Of a stretch of 64,000 nucleotides of DNA, positions 1-8,593 are shown one piece after another. Made by a program: the position numbers and the translations under genes. Where the stretch lies: assembly GCA_016187925.1 (NCBI GenBank), contig JACPIS010000009.1, positions 124,001-188,000 on the forward strand. The letters run 5' to 3'. Position 1 is the first letter of the stretch, and every line of letters starts with the position of its first letter. The notes beneath the pieces were generated by a model, which saw nothing but the letters and a program-made list of their open reading frames with translations, had not been told where the DNA came from and did not search any database. Source of the stretch: Opitutia bacterium. Its GTDB lineage: Bacteria > Verrucomicrobiota > Verrucomicrobiia > Opitutales > Opitutaceae.

Positions 1-590
1 CGCAGCCGCAGGCGGCTCGGCGCGAGATAGGTGCCGTTCGGGCCCGGCTGCAGGTCGGCCTTGGTCTGCCAGGAGCCGGCGATGTCGTCGTAATAATCGT
101 AGCTCAGCGCCGTGACATAGGGCGAGAGCACGGCCTTGCGCAGCGGCGCCGACGCGAAGTCGAGTTCGAGCCGCGATTTCCAATAGAGCACGAGGCCGTC
201 CTCGCCGGTCCAACCGAGCGCGCATTGCACCTCGGGCAGCGGCTGCCCGGTCCAGCCCATGACACGGTCCCCCGCGGGCAGGTCGAACTGCAACAGCGTC
301 GCGCGGCCCTGCGGCAACGGGCACTCGGCGGGCACGGCGGCGCCGAGCGTCGTGCCGCTCCGGCGCGCAGCGACCGCGGCCGTTTGCACCAATTCCTCCA
401 CGTGGCGGGCGACTGCGCGCGTGTGCTGGATGAACACGAAATGCTCCTGCCGCCGCGTCCAGACCTCCGTGATGGAGAACACGAACTGGTTGAGCGCGGT
501 CAGCAGCGCCGCCAGCAGCACCAGCGCGAGCAGCACCTCGACGAGCGTGAAGCCGCGCACCCGGCGCGATGAGGTGGAGCGGCGGTTCAT
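1..590 (-). CDS. GspJ-like type II secretion minor pseudopilin (3' end beyond window)
   Basis: Reading from an ATG at 590 leftward, the frame stays open to the window edge (about 196 codons visible). Residues 13-17 are G-F-T-L-V-E, the prepilin peptidase/N-methylation motif, followed by a hydrophobic helix of about 20 residues and then a mostly polar pseudopilin body. Its position after GspG-, H- and I-like genes argues for the GspJ role, a minor pseudopilin at the pseudopilus tip in the periplasm. The start overlaps the stop of the preceding gene as ATGA, so translation is probably coupled. The C-terminus is not in the window, and the J assignment rests on order and size rather than on a specific motif. 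Confidence 0.7.
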   Translation of the reverse strand, partial: MNRRSTSSRRVRGFTLVEVLLALVLLAALLTALNQFVFSITEVWTRRQEHFVFIQHTRAVARHVEELVQTAAVAARRSGTTLGAAVPAECPLPQGRATLLQFDLPAGDRVMGWTGQPLPEVQCALGWTGEDGLVLYWKSRLELDFASAPLRKAVLSPYVTALSYDYYDDIAGSWQTKADLQPGPNGTYLAPSRLRL

Positions 591-1075
591 TGGTTCGTGC
601 GCTGCGCCAGCCGGTCGCGGGCGGCCGCGCGCAGGGCCTCCCGGTCGGCGGGCTGCGACCACGTGGGCCGCAGCAGCCGGAAATCCTCGGTGATGGCCGG
701 CAACGCGCCGCCGTCGGGCGACGTCAGCTCGATCTGCAGGGTGACGTCGAACAGGTCCGCGACGTCGGTGGGTGTGACCGCCGCCTGCCAGCGGGCGCGG
801 TAGCGGTCGGGAAGCTCGAGGTCGTTCCACTCCTCGACCTTCGCCAGATCGGGCTGCGACCACAGCGCCGTGTGCACGAGCCGCCGGACCGACGCGAGAT
901 TGTCGCGCTGCAGCGCGGCCTGCTGGGCGTTGAGCACATTGACGAAGGCGCCGATCAGCACCACGCCCGCGAAGGCAAAGATCGCGAGCGCAACCAGCAC
1001 CTCGATGAGCGTGAACGCCCGCCGGCCGCGCACGCGGAGGGACGAAACGAGAGCGTTGGAGGGCGGCAAGCGCAT
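587..1075 (-). CDS. GspI-like type II secretion minor pseudopilin
   Basis: This 162-residue protein has an N-terminal basic leader and then R-A-F-T-L-I-E-V at about 19-26, the class III prepilin cleavage and methylation site. A hydrophobic helix (L-V-A-L-A-I-F-A-F-A-G) and a globular tail follow. GspI family members are short pseudopilins of this build that form the tip complex with J and K. It starts 1 bp after the end of the upstream H-like gene and overlaps the downstream J-like start by 3 bases, so it lies in the middle of a translationally coupled operon. The I role is inferred from order; pseudopilin class (I, J or V) is hard to fix by eye. Confidence 0.7.
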   Translation of the reverse strand: MRLPPSNALVSSLRVRGRRAFTLIEVLVALAIFAFAGVVLIGAFVNVLNAQQAALQRDNLASVRRLVHTALWSQPDLAKVEEWNDLELPDRYRARWQAAVTPTDVADLFDVTLQIELTSPDGGALPAITEDFRLLRPTWSQPADREALRAAARDRLAQRTNQ

Positions 1076-1076
1076 G

Positions 1077-1601
1077 TCAGGGCCGGCTGGCCGCGGAGGT
1101 CAGCGCCGTGCAGGTCCACGGGTCGATGTTCAGGATGAGGCTCCGGTTGTCGTGCACGAGCTCGAGCCGGAACGGATCGCAGGTGCCGTCGGGATAGAAG
1201 CGCACGGAGGCGATGGTGTTCTCGACCAGCCGGCCGCCGATGAGCACGGACGAGGAAGTCATGCCCAGCAGGCGCGCGGCGCCCTCGCCCTTGAGGTCGG
1301 CGCCGTGGCCGCCCCACTCGAGACGCCGGCCGTCCGCGGCGCCGCGCAGCCGGAGCGTCTGGTTGGTGGTCACCGCCTCGCGCCGGGCGGCGGCGAGCGC
1401 CGTGAGCGCGCTGTTTTCCAGATCGTCGCGCTGGGCCGCGCGGAGCAGCGACTCGCTGCCGATAAAGAGCACGGTCGCGATGAGCCCCCCGATGGCGAGC
1501 ACCATGAGCATTTCCAGCAGGGTGAAGGCGCGGCGGCCGGCGGGCGGCCGGGCGGGCCCGGCGGGAAAACGCAGAGCGGCGGCCGGGCGGCGCATCGTCA
1601 C
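1077..1601 (-). CDS. GspH-like type II secretion minor pseudopilin
   Basis: This 174-residue protein has a basic, proline-rich leader and then R-A-F-T-L-L-E-M-L (about 24-32), the prepilin peptidase site. The transmembrane/assembly helix is L-M-V-L-A-I-G-G-L-I-A-T-V-L-F-I. The remainder looks like a GspH-type beta-rich head. It would be processed by prepilin peptidase and built into the periplasmic pseudopilus. Its start overlaps the stop of gspG by 4 bp and it ends 1 bp before the GspI-like start. The leader is longer than usual and the start could lie a few codons further in. Confidence 0.7.
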   Translation of the reverse strand: MTMRRPAAALRFPAGPARPPAGRRAFTLLEMLMVLAIGGLIATVLFIGSESLLRAAQRDDLENSALTALAAARREAVTTNQTLRLRGAADGRRLEWGGHGADLKGEGAARLLGMTSSSVLIGGRLVENTIASVRFYPDGTCDPFRLELVHDNRSLILNIDPWTCTALTSAASRP

Positions 1602-2053
1602 CAGTTGCCGATGTCGTCGGCCGTATCCGGCGTCTTGTCCGGTCCGCGGGAAAACAGATCGTAGCTGCCGGTGTTCTTCGTGCCGGGATAACGGTATTCG
1701 TAGGGCGAGCCCCAGGGATCGACGGGGAGCTTGTTGCCCGGCGTGTCGAGGTAGGGGCCGCGCCAGCGGTCCGCACCATTCTGCGGTGCCGCGAGCAGCA
1801 CGGCCAAACCCTCGGCGGTCGAGGGATAGTCGCCGAGATCGATGCGATAGCGCGTGAGCGGCGTCTTCATCGAGTCGCGCACGAAGATGCGGGCGACGGC
1901 CTCCTGGCTCTGGCCGAAAATCTTGTCGGTGTTGCTCACGACGAGGCCGACGAGCAGGCCGATGATGGCGAGCACGACCAGAATTTCCAAAAGCGTGAAG
2001 GCCGCGCGGGCGCGGCGGGGGAACGACGAAGGGGGACGGCGGGACATGGACAT
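1598..2053 (-). CDS. gspG: type II secretion major pseudopilin GspG
   Basis: The 151-residue product is the major pseudopilin that polymerises into the type II secretion pseudopilus. It has R-A-A-F-T-L-L-E-I-L-V-V-L-A-I-I-G-L-L at about 16-34 (cleavage site plus assembly helix). The GspG-specific C-terminal pattern is also present: DxGxYP-like (D-L-G-D-Y-P-S-T-A-E-G-L), W-R-G-P-Y-L, then D-P-W-G-S-P-Y-x-Y. A terminal D-x-x-x-D-D-I-G-N-W matches the calcium-binding end of GspG. The ATG at 2053 is chosen because it lies just after the upstream gene; an in-frame ATG at 2047 is an alternative. Normal length for the family. Confidence 0.93.
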   Translation of the reverse strand: MSMSRRPPSSFPRRARAAFTLLEILVVLAIIGLLVGLVVSNTDKIFGQSQEAVARIFVRDSMKTPLTRYRIDLGDYPSTAEGLAVLLAAPQNGADRWRGPYLDTPGNKLPVDPWGSPYEYRYPGTKNTGSYDLFSRGPDKTPDTADDIGNW

Positions 2054-2058
2054 GGTGG

Positions 2059-2679
2059 TCAAGGACGGCGGTTGTTGCCGGCGGCGCCTTGCTGCTGGGC
2101 GCGCTCGGCCGCGGCCGCCGCGCGGCGGCGGCGGAACTCCTCGATCATGGCCCGGGCATCGGGAGGAAGATTGCGGTAAAATTCGCGGGCGCGGCCATCG
2201 TTGGCTTGGGGCGGTTGCTCGCCCGCGGCGGGCTGGGCCGGAGCACCGGCGACCTGCGGCGGCACCGGAGCGGGCAGCGGGACGTTCAGCAGCGAGATGC
2301 GCGCCTGCTTGAACGGCAGGGTCAACTGCCGTCCGCCCTGCGTGACCGTGACGCGGCCGGTCTGGCTGTCGTAGGCACTGACGCGGATGCCGGTGGCCTC
2401 GCCGTTCACCTCGATCCATTGCGCGGTCTTGGTCGCGGGATTGAAAATGTTCACGAAGGTGACGCCGTCCTCCTCCACGACGCCGCGCAACTCCAGTTCG
2501 CCCGCCGCCGGCGCATTGGTGGCGCCGGCCGCCGGCCCGAACGGCGAGTTGCCGAGCAGCGATTGCCAGTCCGACGCGGCGCCGGCGCGCGGCCCGGCCA
2601 GCAGGAGCAGGCCCGTCACCAGCACCCGGACGAGGGTCCGGGACAGCGAAGCGGAGCAGAGCATGGGTGGAAATCGCAT
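2059..2679 (-). CDS. exported GspC-like protein of the type II secretion operon
   Basis: A protein of 206 residues that I do not firmly recognise. An N-terminal signal or anchor (about 11-35, L-V-R-V-L-V-T-G-L-L-L-L) is followed by a small domain at about 60-125 with E-L-R-G-V-V-E-E-D-G-V-T-F-V-N-I-F. That stretch resembles the homology region of GspC/PilP-type inner-membrane-to-secretin linkers. The rest is proline-rich (about 130-170) and then Arg/Ala/Gln-rich. The ATG at 2679 is chosen because it opens the signal sequence, although the frame is open further upstream. It lies 5 bp before gspG and is the first gene of the operon seen here. A role bridging to the secretin is inference from context. 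Confidence 0.6.
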   Translation of the reverse strand: MRFPPMLCSASLSRTLVRVLVTGLLLLAGPRAGAASDWQSLLGNSPFGPAAGATNAPAAGELELRGVVEEDGVTFVNIFNPATKTAQWIEVNGEATGIRVSAYDSQTGRVTVTQGGRQLTLPFKQARISLLNVPLPAPVPPQVAGAPAQPAAGEQPPQANDGRAREFYRNLPPDARAMIEEFRRRRAAAAAERAQQQGAAGNNRRP

Positions 2680-2977
2680 GAGAGGCAGACTGGGTACTGC
2701 TGGGACAGAGAGTATCTTCACAAGTTGCACGACGGGACCGCGAGGAGAAAAGTGCCACCCGCACGGCCCGACGCTTGGTCCCCCGGCGTGCAAATCGCAC
2801 AGATCGTCCGGCGTCCGGGGTTTACGGTCTCTTGCTCCGCCCAGTCCGAGCCGGTTCCAGATTTCCCGCCCGTCGGCCGCCACCTGCCGCAATTTTCCGC
2901 GGTGGTTGTCGTAAGTTTCCGGTTGATGGGCTGATTTTATTGGAATCCCGTCCGAGTCTGGATTCTCTAACCTTCCC

Positions 2978-3853
2978 ATGATTCCCCGCCTGCTCCGTAC
3001 TATCCTGTCGATTATCTCCGGATCGGCCCTCGCGGCCGGTCTGTTCGCCCAAGCTCCCGCTCCGAAGCTCGCCTTCCCCGACGCCAGCCCTGCCGGCTCG
3101 GTCAAGCAGCGCGTCGGCCTGACCGACATCGAGATCAGCTACAACCGCCCGAGCATGAAGGGCCGCGCCGTCTTCGGCCACCTCGTGCCCTACGGCTCGA
3201 TCTGGCGCACCGGCGCCAACACCGCCACCAAGATCACCTTCAGCACCGACGTGAAACTCAACGGCACCGCGGTCCCCGCCGGCACCTACGAGCTGTTCAC
3301 CATCCCCGGCGAGACCGAGTGGACCGTCATCATCCACAAGAACATGTCCCAATGGGGCTCCTACGCCTACGACATGAAAAACGATGTCGCCCGCATCAGC
3401 GCCAAGCCCTCCGCCCTCGGGTTCCCAGTCGAAACGCTCTCCATCTACCTTGACAATTTGCGCGCCGAATCGGCGACACTGAACATTCTTTGGGAAAAGA
3501 CCATAGTCCCCGTCGCCGTCACGGTCGATGTGAAGTCCACGCTCGTCCCGCAGATCGAGGCCGCCATGGCCGCACCCGAGGGCAAGAAGCCCTACTTCCC
3601 CGCCGCCATGTTCTATTACGAGAACAACCTCGACCTGAAGAAGGCCGTCGCCTGGATGGACGCCGGCATCGCCGAGAAACCGGACGCCTATTGGATGATT
3701 TATCGCAAGGGTCTTGTTCTGGCCAAAATGGGCGACAAGGCCGGCGCCATCGCCGCCGCCGAGCAGTCGCTTGCTCTCGCCGAGAAGCAGACCGGCGAAC
3801 TCCGCGAAGAATACGTCCGCCTGAACAAGGCGCTCATCGACAGCCAGCGCTGA
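2978..3853 (+). CDS. exported DUF2911 protein with C-terminal TPR-like helices
   Basis: The protein has 291 residues with a signal peptide at 1-25 (ending L-F-A-Q). A DUF2911 domain follows (about 40-175), recognised by G-L-T-D-I-E-I-S-Y-N-R-P, W-R-T-G-A-N and P-A-G-T-Y-E-L-F-T-I-P. The C-terminal part (about 190-291) is helical with TPR-like spacing (A-A-M-F-Y-Y-E-N-N-L-D-L-K-K-A-V-A-W-M-D). The biochemical role of DUF2911 is unknown; such proteins are exported and common in Bacteroidota and Verrucomicrobiota. It is transcribed alone, divergently from the secretion operon, and is followed 121 bp later by the exported PIG-L protein. Confidence 0.85.
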   Translation: MIPRLLRTILSIISGSALAAGLFAQAPAPKLAFPDASPAGSVKQRVGLTDIEISYNRPSMKGRAVFGHLVPYGSIWRTGANTATKITFSTDVKLNGTAVPAGTYELFTIPGETEWTVIIHKNMSQWGSYAYDMKNDVARISAKPSALGFPVETLSIYLDNLRAESATLNILWEKTIVPVAVTVDVKSTLVPQIEAAMAAPEGKKPYFPAAMFYYENNLDLKKAVAWMDAGIAEKPDAYWMIYRKGLVLAKMGDKAGAIAAAEQSLALAEKQTGELREEYVRLNKALIDSQR

Positions 3854-3974
3854 TCGCAGCGCCCACCTTCCGCCCGGGTTGGCAATATTTGACCACCCGG
3901 GCCGGAATCCCCACCCTCCAGCGGCGTGTTGGCGACCGCCGGTTTCTCTCTGTCTGCCAATCTGCCGGAATCGT

Positions 3975-6467
3975 ATGCGTCACCTCCGCTCCTCGTCCGC
4001 CCCGCTGCTCGCCGCCACCCTCCTCGCCCTCGCGCCGTTCGCCCTCGCCGCCGAGCCGCCGACCGCCGGCGGCATTCTGCAGGAGATGCGGAATTTCCGC
4101 GAAACCGGCAGCGTGCTCTACGTCGCCGCGCATCCCGACGACGAGAACAACCGCCTCCTGCCCTACCTCGCCCGCGGCCGCGCGCTGCGCACCGGCTACC
4201 TCTCGCTCACGCGCGGCGACGGCGGCCAAAACCTCATCGGTCCCGAGCTGGGCGACAAGCTCGGCGTCATCCGCACGCAGGAGCTGCTCGCCGCCCGCCG
4301 CATCGACGGCGCCCAGCAATTCTTCTCCCGCGCCCGCGACTTCGGCTTTTCCAAGGACGCCGCCGACACGCTGCCACGCTGGGACCGTCAGCTCGTGCTC
4401 GCGGACATCGTGCGCACGATCCGCGCCTTCCGGCCCGACGTGATGATCACGCGCTTCTCGCCCGTGCCCGGCGGCACGCACGGCCACCACACCGCATCGG
4501 CCATCCTCGCCGTCGAGGCCTTCAAGCTCGCGGGCGACCCGCAGGCCTTCCCCGAGCAGCTCGCCGCCGGGCTCACGCCCTGGCAACCGAAACGGATTTT
4601 CTGGAACAGTTTCAATCCCGCTAATTTCGGCCCCGACACTACGCCGGGCGTCGTGAAGCTCGAGGCCAACGGCTACGAGCCGCTGCTCGGCGAATCCTTC
4701 AGCGAGATCGGCGCGCGTGGCCGCTCGATGCACAAGAGCCAGGGCGAGGGCCGCAGCGGCATCCGCGGCTCCGTCGTCGAGACCTTCCAACTGCTCGGCG
4801 GCGAACCCGCCACGCAGGACATCCTCGAGGGCCTCGACCTTTCCTGGGCGCGTTTCCCCGGCGGCGCCGAGATCGGCCCGCTGGCCGACGCGCTCGTCGC
4901 GCAGTTCAATCCGCAGAAGCCCGCCGCCAGCGTGCCGGCCATCCTCGAAATCCGCCGCCGCCTCGCCGCGCTCGTGTCCGACCCGCGCCTCGCCGAAAAA
5001 CGCGCGCAGCTCGACCGCATCCTGCAGGCCTGCCTCGGGCTTTTCGTCGAAACGACGGTCCCCTCGGCGCAGGTCGTGCCGGGCGAACAATTGAAGCTGC
5101 GCCACAACGTGATTGTGCGCTCGGGCGTCCCTGTGCGCTGGCTCGGGATGAATTATCCGACCCTGCAGGCCAAGAGCGGCAGCGCGTCCGTGGCGCTCGC
5201 TGACAACATCGTCGCCAGCACCGATGGTGCGCCCGTTCTGCCGGTCGACACTTCCCTGACCCAGCCCTACTGGCTGCGCGACGAGGGCACCGACGGCATG
5301 TTCCGCGTCGAGGAAACCAGCCTGATCGGCCGCGCCGAAAATCCGCCGGTGCTCCCCGTCGAGCAGGTGTTCGAGATCGGCGGCCAGACCCTCGTCGTCG
5401 CCGACGAGCCGGTGCAGATCATCACCGATCCGGTGCGCGGCGAGATTCGCCGCCGGCTCGAAGTAATCGCGCCGGTCGCGGTCAACTGGACGCAGGGCCT
5501 CGAGCTCTTCACGCCCGGCGCCACCAAGTCCGTCACCGTCGAGCTGTCCGCCGCGCGCGGCCACGCCGCCGGCACGCTGCAACCCGAGGCGCCCGCCGGC
5601 TGGCGGATCGCGCCCGCCAGTCAGGATTTCCAGCTCGCCGCGCCGGGCGAGCGCGCCCGCTTCACTTTCCAAGTCACCGCGCCGGCGCAGCCCGCCACCG
5701 CCCAAATCGGCGCCCGCGCGATCATGGGCGAGCGCCACTACCATCGCAGCCGCACCGAGATTGCTTACGACCACATCCCCGCGCAGCTCCTGCAGCCCGA
5801 CGCGCGGCTCAAGGCCGTCGCCGTGGACGTCGCCACGCGCGGCAGGAACATCGGCTATCTCCCCGGCGCGGGCGACGAGGCGCCGGCCGCCCTCCGCCGT
5901 CTCGGCTACACCGTCACCGAACTCACCGGCGCCGACCTCACGCCGGAAAAACTCGCGCCGCTCGACGCTGTCGTCATCGGCGTGCGCGCGTTCAACACCC
6001 GCACGGACCTCGTGCCGCGCCTGCCCGCGCTCTACGCGTGGGTCAAGGTCGGCGGCACGGTCGTCGCGCAATACAGCCGGCCCGGTCGCGACCTCAAGAC
6101 CGACCGGCCCGCGCCCTATGCGCTGAAGTTCGCCGACCTGCGTGTGACGGATGAGACCGCCGCGATGACGATCCTCGCGCCCGACCACCCGGCGCTCAAC
6201 ACCCCGAACAAGATCACCGCCGCCGATTTCGACGGCTGGGTGCAGGAGCGCGGCACGTATTTCGCCGGCGAGTGGGACGCGCACTTCACGCCGCTCATCG
6301 CCAGCCACGATCCCGGCGAGGCCCCGCTGAACGGTGGCCTGCTCGTCGCGCGCCACGGCAAGGGCTGGTTCGTCTACACCGGCCTGTCGTTCTTCCGCCA
6401 GTTGCCCGCCGGCGTGCCGGGCGCCTACCGGCTCTTCGCCAACCTCGTCTCGCTCAAAGGCGAGTGA
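3975..6467 (+). CDS. exported large PIG-L (LmbE-like) deacetylase family protein
   Basis: The product has 830 residues. It has a signal peptide (1-25, ending A-L-A), then a PIG-L/LmbE de-N-acetylase domain at about 40-250 with the metal-binding A-A-H-P-D-D-E-N and a second histidine cluster T-H-G-H-H-T-A-S. The following D-G-G-Q-N-L-I-G motif is typical of the large exported branch of the family. The middle is beta-rich. The end (about 610-830) contains a glutamine-amidotransferase-like fold segment (L-D-A-V-V-I-G-V-R-A-F-N-T-R). The substrate is probably an N-acetylated sugar outside the cytoplasm, but is not determined by the sequence. The ATG at 3975 is preferred over upstream in-frame starts because it opens the signal peptide. 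Confidence 0.85.
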   Translation: MRHLRSSSAPLLAATLLALAPFALAAEPPTAGGILQEMRNFRETGSVLYVAAHPDDENNRLLPYLARGRALRTGYLSLTRGDGGQNLIGPELGDKLGVIRTQELLAARRIDGAQQFFSRARDFGFSKDAADTLPRWDRQLVLADIVRTIRAFRPDVMITRFSPVPGGTHGHHTASAILAVEAFKLAGDPQAFPEQLAAGLTPWQPKRIFWNSFNPANFGPDTTPGVVKLEANGYEPLLGESFSEIGARGRSMHKSQGEGRSGIRGSVVETFQLLGGEPATQDILEGLDLSWARFPGGAEIGPLADALVAQFNPQKPAASVPAILEIRRRLAALVSDPRLAEKRAQLDRILQACLGLFVETTVPSAQVVPGEQLKLRHNVIVRSGVPVRWLGMNYPTLQAKSGSASVALADNIVASTDGAPVLPVDTSLTQPYWLRDEGTDGMFRVEETSLIGRAENPPVLPVEQVFEIGGQTLVVADEPVQIITDPVRGEIRRRLEVIAPVAVNWTQGLELFTPGATKSVTVELSAARGHAAGTLQPEAPAGWRIAPASQDFQLAAPGERARFTFQVTAPAQPATAQIGARAIMGERHYHRSRTEIAYDHIPAQLLQPDARLKAVAVDVATRGRNIGYLPGAGDEAPAALRRLGYTVTELTGADLTPEKLAPLDAVVIGVRAFNTRTDLVPRLPALYAWVKVGGTVVAQYSRPGRDLKTDRPAPYALKFADLRVTDETAAMTILAPDHPALNTPNKITAADFDGWVQERGTYFAGEWDAHFTPLIASHDPGEAPLNGGLLVARHGKGWFVYTGLSFFRQLPAGVPGAYRLFANLVSLKGE

Positions 6468-6493
6468 CCATTATGCCACGCGCGCAATTTCTA

Positions 6494-6660
6494 TTTGACC
6501 ACGGATTGCACGGATAAAATGGAAAACCCGATCACCTGTCATCCTGAGCGAAGCGAAGGATCCAGCCGCATGACCGCTGGCGTGGGTGATTCTGGATTCT
6601 TCGCTTCGCTCAGAATGACGGCCGCAGATCCCATCCGAATTCATCCGTGTCATCGGTGGT
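6494..6660. repeat. composite intergenic repeat (82-bp palindrome inside an outer repeat pair)
   Basis: The inner unit at 6538-6619 starts with GTCATCCTGAGCGAAGCGAA and ends with the near-perfect reverse complement (6594-6619), so it can fold into one long hairpin. It is enclosed by GACCACGGATTGCACGGAT (6497-6515) and an inverted counterpart ATTCATCCGTGTCATCGGTG (from 6639). The same inner unit recurs at 10128-10209 and 11434-11516, and the outer left unit at 10083-10111 and 26236-26264. The gap between the PIG-L gene and the next gene is otherwise empty. Confidence 0.85.
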
Positions 6661-6683
6661 AAACAGAAACGCCCGCCCGCCCC

Positions 6684-6848
6684 ATGCGCTCCGCTCCTGA
6701 AGCCACGTCCGCTCCGTCACCCACCGACGACGAACAGCGCACCGGCCTGCCGGGCCTGCGTTCGTGGCGGTCGGTCTACTGGGTGGTGTTGGGCATATTC
6801 ATCCTCTGGGTCGCGCTGCTGACCTGGCTGACGAGGCACTTCGCGTGA
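6684..6848 (+). CDS. small single-pass membrane protein, symporter companion
   Basis: A 54-residue frame with a polar, charged N-terminus (1-27) and one clear transmembrane helix at about 29-50 (Y-W-V-V-L-G-I-F-I-L-W-V-A-L-L-T-W-L), ending T-R-H-F-A. Its TGA overlaps the GTG of the following sodium symporter (GTGA), the arrangement of a translationally coupled pair. Small one- or two-helix proteins encoded directly before SSS or related symporters are known accessory partners in other systems. That role here is inferred from position only. Confidence 0.65.
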   Translation: MRSAPEATSAPSPTDDEQRTGLPGLRSWRSVYWVVLGIFILWVALLTWLTRHFA

Positions 6849-8593
6849 ACACGGTCGACTACCTCGTCATGCTCGGCGTCCTCGTCGGCATCGCCGTCTA
6901 CGGCATGTGGCGCACGCGCGGCCATGGCGATCTGCGCACCTATCTCAAGGGCGGCAGCACGCACTGGCTCACCATCGGGCTTTCCGTCATGGCGACGCAG
7001 GCCAGCGCCGTGACCTTCCTGTCCACGCCGGGCCAGGGTTTCGAAAGCGGCCTGGGTTTCGTGCAGAATTACTTCGGCGCGCCGCTGGCGCTCATCCTCA
7101 TCGCGATTGTCTTTCTGCCGATCTACCGTCGGCTGAACGTCTACACCGCCTACGAGTATCTCGGGAAACGCTTCGACGCGAAGACGCGGCTGCTCGGCGC
7201 GGTGCTGTTCCTCGTCCAGCGCGGCATCGGCGCCGGCATCACCATCTACGCGCCGGCCATCGTGCTCTCGACCGTCATGGGCTGGCGGCTCGACCTCACC
7301 ATCCTGTGCAGCGGCCTGCTCGTCGTCGCCTACACGGTGAGCGGCGGCACGCCGGCGGTGAATCTCACGCAGAAATACCAGATCGGCGTCATCTTCGCCG
7401 GCATGGTCGCCGCGTTCTTCGTGCTGCTGGCCAAGCTGCCCGCCGGCCTGACGTTCTCCGACGCGCTGACGGTCGCGGGCGGCTTCCACAAGCTCGAGGC
7501 GGTGGACTACTCGTTCAACCCCGAGCGGCGCTATACGTTCTGGTCGGGCCTGCTCGGCGGCCTGTTCCTCGCGCTGTCGTATTTCGGCACCGACCAGTCG
7601 CAGGTGCAGCGCTACCTCGCGGGCGGCTCGCTGCGCGAGAGCCGCCTCGGCCTGATGTTCAACGCCGTCTTCAAGGTGCCGATGCAGTTCTTCATCCTGC
7701 TGCTCGGCACGCTGGTGTTCGTGTTCTACCAGTTCGAGCGCCCACCGGTTTTTTTCAACCAGTCCGCCTGGCACCAGACGGCCGCGCGCGACGCCGGCAC
7801 GGCGGAAAAGCTCCGGACCTTCGAGACGGACTTCAACGCCGCCCACGCCGAGAAGCAGCAGCACCTCAAGGAATGGGTCGCGGCGCGCCACGCCGGCGAC
7901 CCCGCCGCGGCGGAGCAGGCCCGCGCCGCCACGCTGGCCGCGCACACGCGCACCGAGGCCGCGCGCGCCGAAACCCGGGCGGCGCTCAAGGCCGCCGACC
8001 CCGGCGCGCCGACCAACGATTCCGACTACGTCTTCATCAGCTTCATCCTCGGCTACCTGCCGCACGGCCTGATCGGCCTGCTCGTCGCGGTGTTCTTCGC
8101 CGCCACGTTCTCCTCGAAGGCCGGCGAACTCAACGCGCTGGCCTCGACCACGACCGTCGACCTCTACCGGCACTGGCACCAGCTGACCGGCCGCGACGCC
8201 ACCGACGCCCATTACGTCGCCGCCTCGAAATGGTTCACCGCGCTCTGGGGGCTCGGCGCCATCGCCTTCGCGCTCGGCGCGAGCCTGGCGGAGAACCTCA
8301 TCCAGTTCACCAACATCGTCGGCTCCATTTTCTACGGCGTGGTGCTGGCGCTGTTCCTCACGGCCTTCTTCCTCAAGAGCGTGCACGGCACCGCGGCGTT
8401 CAGCGCCGCCGTGATCATCCAGGCCCTCATTCTCGTTTATCATCTCTATCTCCGGGTCGCCTTCCCCGGCATCGAGATTTCCTATCTGTGGTATAACGTG
8501 CTCGGCTGCGCGTTCTGCATGATCCTCGCCGTCGTCATCCAGGCCGCACTCGACTTTCTCCGCCCGCCCTCCTCCCCCGTCCCCGCGTCATGA
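6845..8593 (+). CDS. sodium:solute symporter (SSS family)
   Basis: The product has 582 residues, with about 13 hydrophobic segments and the SSS pattern: T-H-W-L-T-I-G-L-S-V-M-A-T-Q-A-S-A-V-T-F near the start (TM1/2 with the sodium site) and G-T-D-Q-S-Q-V-Q-R-Y-L after TM6-7. It would import an organic solute (sugar, amino acid or similar) with sodium across the inner membrane; the substrate cannot be read. The GTG at 6845 is chosen for its overlap with the preceding stop; the frame is open further upstream but that part is antisense-like and non-hydrophobic. Residues about 299-394 are an unusual Ala/Glu/Arg-rich hydrophilic insertion. The gene ends overlapping the next start as ATGA. Confidence 0.9.
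   Translation: MNTVDYLVMLGVLVGIAVYGMWRTRGHGDLRTYLKGGSTHWLTIGLSVMATQASAVTFLSTPGQGFESGLGFVQNYFGAPLALILIAIVFLPIYRRLNVYTAYEYLGKRFDAKTRLLGAVLFLVQRGIGAGITIYAPAIVLSTVMGWRLDLTILCSGLLVVAYTVSGGTPAVNLTQKYQIGVIFAGMVAAFFVLLAKLPAGLTFSDALTVAGGFHKLEAVDYSFNPERRYTFWSGLLGGLFLALSYFGTDQSQVQRYLAGGSLRESRLGLMFNAVFKVPMQFFILLLGTLVFVFYQFERPPVFFNQSAWHQTAARDAGTAEKLRTFETDFNAAHAEKQQHLKEWVAARHAGDPAAAEQARAATLAAHTRTEAARAETRAALKAADPGAPTNDSDYVFISFILGYLPHGLIGLLVAVFFAATFSSKAGELNALASTTTVDLYRHWHQLTGRDATDAHYVAASKWFTALWGLGAIAFALGASLAENLIQFTNIVGSIFYGVVLALFLTAFFLKSVHGTAAFSAAVIIQALILVYHLYLRVAFPGIEISYLWYNVLGCAFCMILAVVIQAALDFLRPPSSPVPAS

Noticed and set aside
3834-6356. Very long open frame on the minus strand opposite the PIG-L gene
   Set aside because: It is antisense to a gene with a clear signal peptide and catalytic motifs; its sequence is Arg/Gly/Ala/Glu-rich without domains. 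Such shadows are expected at this GC content, and the same applies to minus-strand frames opposite the symporter (6776-8443) and bshA (10257-11981).
6764-6844. ATG at 6764 as start of the symporter
   Set aside because: The first 27 codons overlap the small membrane protein in another frame and are not hydrophobic or conserved-looking; the GTG at 6845 overlaps the previous stop in the usual coupled fashion.
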